Part shown: piece after piece, positions 1-6,454 of the stretch | Layout: each line of letters opens with the position of its first letter | Numbering within the stretch: position 1 is the first letter of the stretch | Source of the DNA: an uncultured Clostridia bacterium | Lineage (GTDB): Bacteria; Bacillota; Clostridia; Lachnospirales; CAG-274 | Direction: 5' to 3' | DNA length: 29,067 nt | Assembly (NCBI GenBank): GCA_910579745.1 | Contig: CAJTVH010000040.1 | Coordinates: forward strand, 1 to 29,067 | Program-made: the position numbers and the translations under genes | The notes under the pieces: model-generated | The model's database searches: none | Seen by the model: the letters and a program-made list of their open reading frames with translations, nothing else | What the model was told of the DNA's origin: nothing

Positions 1-37
1 TTCGATCCTCTCGCCACCTCTTAACAGCGACTCGATT

Positions 38-66
38 ATTTTATCATATATCTTCTTCTTTGTCAA
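38..66 (-). promoter_or_regulatory. Downstream tandem promoter P2 reading leftward
   Basis: On the minus strand a perfect TTGACA (66-61), a 17-base spacer and TAAAAT (43-38) form a near-consensus sigma-A promoter. Predicted transcription starts near position 30 and leaves the window leftward. The distance to P1 and the strength of both boxes suggest a stable-RNA operon just outside the window. Confidence 0.7.
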
Positions 67-159
67 GAACTTTTTTTGCTTTTTTCTTTAATCTTTTTTT
101 ACTTGAATTATTTTAATCCTTTTCTTGACTTTTCCTTGCTCCCTTTCGACAGCTTATTT

Positions 160-188
160 AGTTTATCACACTGTTATAATATTGTCAA
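160..188 (-). promoter_or_regulatory. Upstream tandem promoter P1 reading leftward
   Basis: On the minus strand TTGACA (188-183) is followed after exactly 17 bases by TAAACT (165-160). It lies 122 bp upstream of a second promoter in the same direction. A pair of near-consensus sigma-A promoters with no coding region downstream inside the window is typical of rRNA/tRNA operons, but the transcribed gene lies outside the window, so that is an inference. Confidence 0.6.
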
Positions 189-221
189 TAGTTTTTTTGT
201 AATTTTTTAAATTTTTTTAAT

Positions 222-303
222 AAAGCGTGTTTGAAAATTATATATAGTACTAAACACCATTTATTTTCTCAATATAAATAGCTTCAATTCTCAAACACGC
301 TTT
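222..303. mobile_element. Short MITE-like inverted-repeat element (diverged family A copy)
   Basis: Arms of 18 bp (222-239 and 286-303) are complementary with one mismatch. Their core AAGCGTGTTTGAAAA is a variant of the family A terminus GAGCGTATCTGAAAA found at 9.8, 10.5, 18.7, 22.2 and 28 kb. The interior carries TACTAAACACC, also present in the long copy at 9812-10150. It sits 27 bp past the stop of the GH105 gene and could fold in its transcript, but there is no U-tract, so terminator function is doubtful. Confidence 0.5.
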
Positions 304-329
304 GTAAATAATTATAGTCTTACCATTTT

Positions 330-2531
330 TTATTTAGCGTTATCATATTTATATCTTACCTCGTTGTACGCGAATAACAAAGGCGCCAAACCTTTAGCGT
401 CATTATCAGCTTTTGTGGTTCCGATATAATATTCATAAGTTCCGTCTCTATTGTCGTCAAGTCCCGCCACAAGACAAAGATTTGTCAACGTCATATTTCC
501 GTTTTTATTGTTAAGATATTTGTCACAAACGCCGTCAAAAGCTTTTTCCCCATATTTAAAATAGCTTTCGTCAATATATCCGAGCCTCACGGCTTTCATA
601 ATTGAGTAAGAGACTGCCAGAGTACCGCTTGTCTCAAGATAATTTCCACTCTCACCGCCTCGGTCCACCACTTGATACCACATACCTGTGGCGGGGTCTT
701 GATACTTAATAAGAGCATCTGCGTATTCTTTATAAATTTCTATAAGCCTTTGTTTTTCCTCCGTCATACTGTCGGGCATCTTCTCAATAGTATCGACAAG
801 ACTCATAGCGTACCAGCCTATCGCCCTCAGCCAAAAACTTTTGGATAAACCAGTCTCAGAGCTCGACCAGCTTTGCTTTCCGCTCTTATTATAAGCGTCG
901 TCGTATCCATGATAATAAAGCCCTGTTTTAGGATCCTTCATATTATTGTAAACATTTATAAATTGACTGTAAGAATCCTCGCATACTTTTAAATCATTAA
1001 ATTTATTACCGTACTCCATATAAAACGGCTGTGCCATATAAAGCCCGTCAAGCCAAATCTGCTGAGTATATCTCTTCTTATGCCAGAAGTTTCCTTTTAC
1101 GTTATAACTTGTTCTGGGTTGATTCACAAGCTGATTTTGAAGTTTATCGATAGCGGTTTTATACTTCGTCTCTCCCGTCTTCTCATAAAAATAAAATAAC
1201 GGCTTTCCGGGATTAATATCGTCAAGTATATAATTATTTTCCGTATAGACTGAATTTTCACCGCTGTAATGAATAATATCCCCCGAGTCGCTTATAAAAA
1301 AGTCCATATGTTTCTTGGCGTAGTCATAATAAGTATTGTCTCCTGTCCTCTCATAAATGTCCAAAAACGCTTTAATCATAGCACCGCTGGCGTAATGCCA
1401 TATATTTCTTCCGCTTTTCTCAACATTCCATGAAATATCTTTGTAAGTAACATTTCCATTTTTATCAACATTGTTTACCATAAGCTGTGAAATCATTTCC
1501 TCAACCTTAGTAAATCTTTCCTTGTTTTCCTCGTTTATATTATCGCTCCATGTAGTCGTCTCGGTGTCGCTTTTGGTGGTATTTTCCGTTGTACTCTCAG
1601 TTGTGGTTTCTGTCTGTGATGTGTCCCCGCCTGAATATACAATCTCAATTCTGTAAATTTTAATACCGCTGGCGGCGGACCAAAGATAAAGTCTCTCACC
1701 ATTTCCTGTATAATTATAAGATACCTCCGATAAATAAGAGCTAACGGCATTTTCTGAAATTTTATCGCCGTTTTTATCTGCAAGTCGAAGAATCCTTTTA
1801 TCTTCCCCTCCACTGGCGGCGATAACCTTTATCTCACAATTCCCATCAGCGTTAAAAGAGACGCTTCGGCTTCTGACACTTCCCCCTCCGCATAAATCAA
1901 TACAGCGTGAGTAGGTTTTCCCGTTAAACTCTTTTTCAAAAACACAAATGTTCACCTTTTTATCAGCCGTAGCGTTAATTGTAAGTCCATCAATAAGAGT
2001 AGAGCTGTCTTTTTCCCCAATAATATCAAATCTGTCATCATCAATCTCCCAGATAACAGATTTCCCCTGATTCTCCGTAACGCTTTCAGTTGTATTTTCT
2101 GTTATAACCTCAGTTGTGTTTTCCGTAATACTTTCTGTCGTGTCTTCAATTATGTTTTTCGTTGTGTTCTCTGTAATACTTTCAGTTGTGTTTTCTGTTA
2201 TAACTTCAGTTGTGTTTTTCGTGTCAACTTCCGTGCTCTCTTCCATCTCGACCGGAAGAATAAAATCTTTGTTAAGCGCCTTTTTTAAAATAAGAGCCGC
2301 GTCCACAGCCGTAACCTCACCATTTTCTCGATTTTTAACATTAGCGTTTAAAAGTCCCTCTTCCGACAACTCCACAGAATTTTTGTCAAGAACATATTGA
2401 AGAACAAGAGAAGCGTCCTCAACATCAACAATACCGCTTAAATCAACATCGCCTGGTATAGCCAAAACAGTGCAGACAGAATAAGCCGCCATAACCCCGG
2501 CGATAAATAGCGCGAAAACATTTTTAATCAT
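330..2531 (-). CDS. Secreted dockerin-containing GH105 unsaturated rhamnogalacturonyl hydrolase
   Basis: A 733-residue secreted enzyme. Residues 1-25 are a signal peptide. Residues 27-90 are a type I dockerin: the first calcium loop (GDVDLSGIVDVED) is canonical, the second (NVKNRENGEVTAVD) is longer and degenerate. Residues 107-154 are six 8-residue Thr/Glu/Asn repeats. Residues 157-300 look like a beta-sandwich module of the kind attached to pectinases (unnamed here). Residues 301-330 are a second Thr-rich linker. Residues 335-733 match the alpha/alpha-barrel GH88/GH105 fold, with WHYASGAM, the W-L-D-G-L-Y-M segment whose Asp495 corresponds to the catalytic Asp of YteR, and FWLRAIGWYAMSL. 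The family removes the unsaturated uronic sugar left by pectate or rhamnogalacturonan lyases. Start ATG 2531 follows GGAGG by 6 bases. The dockerin at the N-terminus is uncommon. It is transcribed alone. Confidence 0.88.
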   Translation of the reverse strand: MIKNVFALFIAGVMAAYSVCTVLAIPGDVDLSGIVDVEDASLVLQYVLDKNSVELSEEGLLNANVKNRENGEVTAVDAALILKKALNKDFILPVEMEESTEVDTKNTTEVITENTTESITENTTKNIIEDTTESITENTTEVITENTTESVTENQGKSVIWEIDDDRFDIIGEKDSSTLIDGLTINATADKKVNICVFEKEFNGKTYSRCIDLCGGGSVRSRSVSFNADGNCEIKVIAASGGEDKRILRLADKNGDKISENAVSSYLSEVSYNYTGNGERLYLWSAASGIKIYRIEIVYSGGDTSQTETTTESTTENTTKSDTETTTWSDNINEENKERFTKVEEMISQLMVNNVDKNGNVTYKDISWNVEKSGRNIWHYASGAMIKAFLDIYERTGDNTYYDYAKKHMDFFISDSGDIIHYSGENSVYTENNYILDDINPGKPLFYFYEKTGETKYKTAIDKLQNQLVNQPRTSYNVKGNFWHKKRYTQQIWLDGLYMAQPFYMEYGNKFNDLKVCEDSYSQFINVYNNMKDPKTGLYYHGYDDAYNKSGKQSWSSSETGLSKSFWLRAIGWYAMSLVDTIEKMPDSMTEEKQRLIEIYKEYADALIKYQDPATGMWYQVVDRGGESGNYLETSGTLAVSYSIMKAVRLGYIDESYFKYGEKAFDGVCDKYLNNKNGNMTLTNLCLVAGLDDNRDGTYEYYIGTTKADNDAKGLAPLLFAYNEVRYKYDNAK
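2070..2213 (-). repeat. Six tandem 24-bp repeats encoding 8-residue Thr-rich linker units
   Basis: Six consecutive units of the form T-T-E-[VS]-[IV]-T-E-N are encoded by near-identical 24-bp repeats (unit three is diverged, TTKNIIED). They make the linker between the dockerin and the beta-sandwich module. In-phase repeats like these can expand or contract without breaking the frame, so linker length may differ between strains. The Thr density suggests an extended, possibly O-glycosylated linker. Confidence 0.8.
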
Positions 2532-2797
2532 AATATTCCTCCATTTGTCAAAATATCAAAAGATATTTATTTTACTTATAGCGAACTAATAAAAACTTGT
2601 TTAATTTTCTTAAATTTACGTCACAGCAAAAAAACTATATACCTATATCACGTAAAACGCCAATCAGCAAAAAACACAAAAAATAAAGTAAAAGCGATTA
2701 ACTTTTATTTCCTTTTGTTAATTCATTAAATTGATTGACTCATAACCCTTATCGTATATATCGGCAAAATAATTTTATTTATTAATAATTATTTAAA

Positions 2798-2832
2798 AAA
2801 AACTCCGTGGTAATTAAATCCACGAAGTTTTA
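2798..2832 (-). terminator. Intrinsic terminator, minus strand
   Basis: AAAACTTCGTGG (2831-2820) pairs with CCACGGAGTTTT (2810-2799) around a 9-base A/T loop, and the minus-strand RNA continues with a U tract. It is the first clear terminator downstream of thiC, 500 bp after its stop, and may instead end the candidate transcript at 2840-3330. Confidence 0.7.
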
Positions 2833-2981
2833 AGACATTTTCTTATAAAACCTATCAAACTATATATACATTGAATCAACATCATTCGTACTTTTATTTC
2901 ATAAAAATACTCTGCCTTTATTATTTTACAGCGCCTGTATCCTAAATAAGCTTATCAGCGCCAATAAACATGCGCTCCCGT

Positions 2982-3215
2982 TTAAAACGCGGGATACTTA
3001 CTCGATGCGTCCTTTGTTGTTATTAACTGTATTTGTTTAAATTTATACAAATATATGCCCGCTTCTATTTCAATTACATGATTTATTATAGCTCGCTTAT
3101 TTTCTGTCGCTAAAACATTGTCACTCCTATATTTATAGAAAATCTTAGCAAATTTGCAGCCCCATTCTGAAATGTTGCGCGGTAAAGCTCTTTTTCTTTT
3201 TAAAAATAAGTCGCG
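2982..3215 (-). pseudogene. Start-less open frame of 77 codons, possible gene remnant or ncRNA
   Basis: One minus-strand frame stays open from 3215 to the TAA at 2982 and reads like protein (for example RNISEWGCKFAKIF and LATENKRAIINHVIEIEAG), but contains no ATG or GTG. A good ribosome site (AGGAG, near 3124-3129) precedes an ATG at about 3118 that is in another frame and meets TAG two codons later; one extra T in the TTTT run there would join that ATG to the open frame. It could therefore be a decayed small gene, or the frame could be fortuitous within a structured RNA. I do not recognise the product. Confidence 0.3.
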
Positions 3216-3334
3216 CTACACCCACCTATCGTTCTGACGCCCTCTCAATGGATTAAATATATCCGTCTAAGCCATGATAAGCTATGTCTATTTATATGTA
3301 ATCATTCACTGAAACACGCACCCGCCAAAATCTT

Positions 3335-4630
3335 TTATATACCAATATCAATGCCCTCAAGAACTCTGTTCATGTTTTTAACGGCGCACATTTCCCCGCA
3401 CATGGTACATGTCTCAGTAATTTCCGGCATAGAAGACTCTCTGTAGGCTTTCGCTTTCTCAGGATCGATAGCCTCTTTAAACTGAGCGTCCCAGTCAAGC
3501 TTTCTTCTCGCCTCCGCCATACGTCTGTCCCACTGTCTCGCTCCCTTAACCCCTTTGGCTATGTCAGCGGCATGAGCGGCGATTTTACTCGCTATAATAC
3601 CATCTTTCATATCCTGTAAATCAGGCAGCCTTAAATGTTCAGCGGGAGTCACATAGCATAAGAAATCAGCACCATTAGCGGCGGCGATAGCTCCTCCGAT
3701 AGCGCTTGTGATATGGTCGTATCCCGGGGCTATATCGGTAACGAGAGGCCCCAAAACATAAAAAGGAGCTCCATGGCAAAGCCTTTTCTCAATAATCATA
3801 TTAGCCGCTATCTCATTCATAGCCATATGCCCTGGTCCCTCAATCATAACCTGAACATTTCTTTCCCACGCCCGTTTTGTAAGTTCCCCTAAAACAATAA
3901 GTTCCTCAATCTGGCTGGCGTCTGTAGAATCCTCGATACACCCCGGCCTGCAAGCGTCGCCCAAGCTCATCGTAACGTCATACTTCTCGCATATATCTAA
4001 AACCTTATCATAATACTCGTAAAAAGGATTCTCGTTTCCTGTAAGTTCCATCCATGAGAAAACAAGAGCCCCGCCCCTTGACACAATGTTCATAAGCCTG
4101 CCGTTTTCCTTAAACTTTTTAGCTGTGCTTTTGTTTATGCCAACATGAATAGTCTGAAAATCAACGCCGTCTTTAGCGTGAGCTTCTACTACCTCAAGAA
4201 ATTCCTCCGCCGTAATATCTTGGAGTTTTTTATGGTGGTATCCAATAACGTCATACATAGGAACAGTTCCTATCATGGCGCTTGACTCGCTTACAAGCCT
4301 TTGCCTGAAGTCTTTTGTTTTGCCGTATGAGCTGAGGTCCATGATAGCCTCCGCTTTCATGTTAAGAGCGGTTCTCACCTTTTCCATTTCCTTGTCAATA
4401 TTGGCGCAGTCCTTTGAGATTCCAAGATTCACGTTTATTTTTGTCCTCATTCCCTCTCCCACAGCTTCCGGGTCAAGATTTTTATGATTTTTGTTCGCCG
4501 GAATAATAACCCTGCCTTTCGCTATAAGTTCTTTAAGCAAGTCAATATCAATATTTTCCTTTTTAGACACAATTTCCATTTCTTTGGTTGTAATGCCTTT
4601 TCTTGCGGCGTCCATTTGAGTTGTGTACAT
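3335..4630 (-). CDS. thiC: Phosphomethylpyrimidine synthase ThiC
   Basis: Radical-SAM enzyme that rearranges aminoimidazole ribotide into hydroxymethylpyrimidine phosphate for thiamine synthesis in the cytosol. The whole length fits the short clostridial form (431 residues). Visible signatures are MIEGPGHM, the YVLGPLVTDIAPGYDHI block, CYVTPAEHLRLPD and the C-terminal cluster motif C408-TM-C411-GEM-C415, spaced CX2CX3C as in the short forms. The TPP riboswitch upstream favours ThiC over its paralogue BzaF of the benzimidazole pathway. AGGAGG (4643-4638) lies 7 bases before ATG 4630; ATG 4633 (4-base spacing) is the alternative, and a TTG at 4636 is unlikely. It is monocistronic, with its own promoter at 4869-4897 and no other thi gene nearby. 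Confidence 0.95.
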   Translation of the reverse strand: MYTTQMDAARKGITTKEMEIVSKKENIDIDLLKELIAKGRVIIPANKNHKNLDPEAVGEGMRTKINVNLGISKDCANIDKEMEKVRTALNMKAEAIMDLSSYGKTKDFRQRLVSESSAMIGTVPMYDVIGYHHKKLQDITAEEFLEVVEAHAKDGVDFQTIHVGINKSTAKKFKENGRLMNIVSRGGALVFSWMELTGNENPFYEYYDKVLDICEKYDVTMSLGDACRPGCIEDSTDASQIEELIVLGELTKRAWERNVQVMIEGPGHMAMNEIAANMIIEKRLCHGAPFYVLGPLVTDIAPGYDHITSAIGGAIAAANGADFLCYVTPAEHLRLPDLQDMKDGIIASKIAAHAADIAKGVKGARQWDRRMAEARRKLDWDAQFKEAIDPEKAKAYRESSMPEITETCTMCGEMCAVKNMNRVLEGIDIGI

Positions 4631-4642
4631 CATCAATCCTCC

Positions 4643-4679
4643 TAAAAAATAAAAAAGCTTTAATTTTAAGCCAAAAGCC
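4643..4679 (-). terminator. Weak hairpin plus U tract before thiC ribosome site
   Basis: On the minus strand GGCTTT (4679-4674) can pair with AAAGCT (4661-4656), followed by a long T-rich tract (4655-4644) that ends right at the AGGAGG of thiC. The stem is short, so this is only a candidate for the expression platform of the TPP riboswitch. Confidence 0.3.
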
Positions 4680-4769
4680 TAAAAGAAAAGCCTATAATTT
4701 TAATTATGAAACCCAATTTAAGTTAAATTATTTATATAAAAACTTAAACTTACATAATTACGGTTTTTA

Positions 4770-4855
4770 AATTAAGACTTCCCTTCGATAGCATTATCTA
4801 TATCAGGTCAAAGGGTATAATCTCAGCGAAAATGCACCCCCGTCATAAGTAAAAA
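4770..4855 (-). promoter_or_regulatory. TPP riboswitch (THI element)
   Basis: The minus strand carries the conserved blocks GGGGTGC, GCTGAGA, ACCCTTTGA and CCTGATATAGATAATGC in order, then the closing GAAGGGAAGT that can pair with ACTT at 4850-4847. This is the thiamine pyrophosphate aptamer. It lies 140 bases upstream of thiC and should switch it off when TPP is plentiful. Confidence 0.96.
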
Positions 4856-4868
4856 AATACCTGTAACT

Positions 4869-4897
4869 ATTATACCGCTCTAAACGATAATAATCAA
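4869..4897 (-). promoter_or_regulatory. thiC promoter
   Basis: TTGATT (4897-4892), 17-base spacer, TATAAT (4874-4869) on the minus strand. Predicted start is near 4862, a few bases upstream of the TPP aptamer. Confidence 0.8.
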
Positions 4898-4940
4898 TAC
4901 CTTTTTGTATTTTTTATCAACGCTTTGTTTTTATACATCT

Positions 4941-5885
4941 CTAAAGCATATAGAAATTAAACTTCTCAGCGATTTTCTTATACATAGGAACCGAAACGCC
5001 GTTCTCTTTCGCCATTCTGACAACGGCGAATATAAGCCCGTCTATCTCAGACTCATTTCCTTTCTCAATATCCTTCTGCATTGAGGAAGTGACATTCGGC
5101 AAAACAGATTCCAAAATACCGAGATTTTTCTCAATAATATCGTCGCCTAAATCAATATCCATAGCTTTGCCGACTTCTATAACCTCTTTCATAAGGGTAA
5201 TAAAAATGTCTCTTTTTTCCCCTTGTACTTGAAGCTCTCCGGCGTTAGCGTCGAGATAAGCGCATACGGCGGACATCGGTGAGACATAAGAAAATTTTTT
5301 AAATACCTCTCTTTGAATATTATCTGAAACGGAAGCCTCTATTCCGCTTTCATTAAGGTCTCTCGTAATCTGATTTATAATACCGTTCCACTTATGGGCT
5401 TCTTTCCTCTTTAAATCATGCTTTCTAAATCCGTAAATCATCCGGAAAATGTTGCTTCTCATAGTAATCTCGCCATAATGGGAAATATCGGAAGAAATAT
5501 ATATACATCCGCCGAGTGAGAGAACTTTCGGAACTTTTTTAGAAATCTTAGTGGCGAAACCAAAAACATTTGTAATAGGTATCACAACGGTATTCTCATG
5601 AGAAACCCTTTCTATAAACGGAATAAGCTTATCAATAGAATAACATTTTACACATACAAAAATAACGTCAGCTTTCTCATCATATAAATTTATGTTTGAA
5701 ATAACGGGTTCTTTTATGTGTATCTTTCCCATTTGAGGAGAAAGTATAAAAAGTCCTTTTTGCTCAATAGCCTCAAGATGTTTTCCTCTCGCGATAAACG
5801 ACACGTCTTTTCCCGTATTGGCGAGAAATCCTCCTATACAAGCTCCCGTTCCCCCTGTTCCTATAACCAAATACTTTAAATTCAT
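4941..5885 (-). CDS. panE: 2-dehydropantoate 2-reductase (ketopantoate reductase)
   Basis: NADPH-dependent reduction of 2-dehydropantoate to pantoate, in the pantothenate/coenzyme A route. The N-terminus has the Rossmann motif GTGGTGACIGG (residues 8-18), followed by a phosphate-contacting FIARG. The VIFVCVKCYSID segment holds the family's conserved Lys region, and the C-terminal all-alpha domain has the family's SSMQKDIEKGNESEIDG segment. Length 314 is normal. ATG 5885 follows AAAGGAGG. It is transcribed apart from thiC. Paralogues of this family with other 2-keto acid substrates exist, so the exact substrate is inferred; panB and panC are not in the window, though the CoA gene coaX is 5 kb away. 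Confidence 0.85.
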   Translation of the reverse strand: MNLKYLVIGTGGTGACIGGFLANTGKDVSFIARGKHLEAIEQKGLFILSPQMGKIHIKEPVISNINLYDEKADVIFVCVKCYSIDKLIPFIERVSHENTVVIPITNVFGFATKISKKVPKVLSLGGCIYISSDISHYGEITMRSNIFRMIYGFRKHDLKRKEAHKWNGIINQITRDLNESGIEASVSDNIQREVFKKFSYVSPMSAVCAYLDANAGELQVQGEKRDIFITLMKEVIEVGKAMDIDLGDDIIEKNLGILESVLPNVTSSMQKDIEKGNESEIDGLIFAVVRMAKENGVSVPMYKKIAEKFNFYML

Positions 5886-6215
5886 AAAAACGATTCTCCT
5901 CCTTTCCTCAAAAACTAATCTGTATAACCCTCTTAAAACGGCGGTACATTATACCCATTATAATCAATTAACATAAGATATATCAAAAAACTCTGTATAT
6001 ATTATTAAAACTGTATAAAACTCCTGTCACATATAGCGAAGCAGTAAAAAATAATTAACAATAATATATAACCCTCCGCCTGTTTACTTTACATATGTAT
6101 AAAATAAAAAAATAAATAATATAATCCCCGAACTGATTTTCCCTAAAAAAAGCTATTCTTATTTATTATATCAAAGTTTTAATAAAAAGACAAGAAATAT
6201 ATTTCCAAAAGTTCT

Positions 6216-6249
6216 AAAAAGGTGTTTATTTATAATCATTCACCTTTTT
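6216..6249 (-). terminator. Terminator downstream of the oxidoreductase operon
   Basis: AAAAAGGTG (6216-6224) pairs with CACCTTTTT (6241-6249) around a 16-base loop, with runs of T on both strands. It would end leftward transcription of the oxidoreductase operon and could work in both directions. Confidence 0.65.
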
Positions 6250-6319
6250 TATCATAAAAAATTTTGATTTTCAAAAAGATATTTTAAACCTACGGCGTTT
6301 TACAACGCCTCTTTGATGT

Positions 6320-6358
6320 AAGTATTATAGTCAATTAAAATAATTGACTATAATACTT
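6320..6358. repeat. Perfect palindrome with 18-bp arms
   Basis: AAGTATTATAGTCAATTA (6320-6337) and its exact complement (6341-6358) flank a 3-base loop. There is no GC-rich stem or T tract, so it is not a usual terminator; it could be a protein-binding site or a remnant of an inverted-repeat element. Confidence 0.6.
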
Positions 6359-6416
6359 TATCTAAACCGCTCTGTAAGAAATAATTTATGTGTACGCTCT
6401 CACAGCCCAAAAGCCA

Positions 6417-6434
6417 GCGGGACAAAAGTCCCGC
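6417..6434. other. GC-rich hairpin after the oxidoreductase stop
   Basis: GCGGGAC, loop AAAA, GTCCCGC. It lies 21 bases beyond the stop codon of the alpha-beta gene. The U tract is poor on either strand, so it may protect the 3' end rather than terminate. Confidence 0.45.
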
Positions 6435-6454
6435 GTAACCTCCGCGCTTTTGTT

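Larger units (their letters stand above)
2532..3334. other. 803-bp non-coding region between GH105 gene and thiC
   Basis: No complete gene is visible. It contains, on the minus strand, a start-less open frame (2982-3215), a GC-rich hairpin around 2970-2995 and an intrinsic terminator (2798-2832). The part 2840-3330 is richer in G and C than the neighbouring A/T-rich spacers, which would fit a structured RNA or a gene remnant. The part 2532-2790 is A/T rich and should hold the GH105 promoter; a weak candidate is TTAAAC/TATAAG upstream of position 2570. Confidence 0.6.
5886..6454. other. Intergenic region with several hairpins
   Basis: A 569-bp A/T-rich spacer without a credible gene. It contains a bidirectional terminator (6216-6249), a hairpin GGCGTTGTAAAACGCC near 6290-6312, an 18-bp-arm perfect palindrome (6320-6358) and a GCGGGAC/GTCCCGC stem (6417-6434) just past the oxidoreductase stop. 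The promoter of panE should lie around 5930-5980, where TATAAT occurs on the minus strand. Confidence 0.5.

Noticed and set aside
1..23. 3' end of a plus-strand tRNA (TTCGATC loop followed by CTCTC)
   Set aside because: The implied discriminator base C and the lack of CCA fit poorly, and strong promoters on the opposite strand read through this spot, so the match is probably chance.
3335..4630. BzaF (hydroxybenzimidazole synthase) instead of ThiC
   Set aside because: The leader is a TPP riboswitch rather than a cobalamin riboswitch and no bza or cob genes are near.
4941..5885. Functional pairing of panE with thiC as one thiamine operon (apbA history)
   Set aside because: thiC has its own promoter and riboswitch after the panE stop, so the two are transcribed apart and the neighbourhood is probably incidental.
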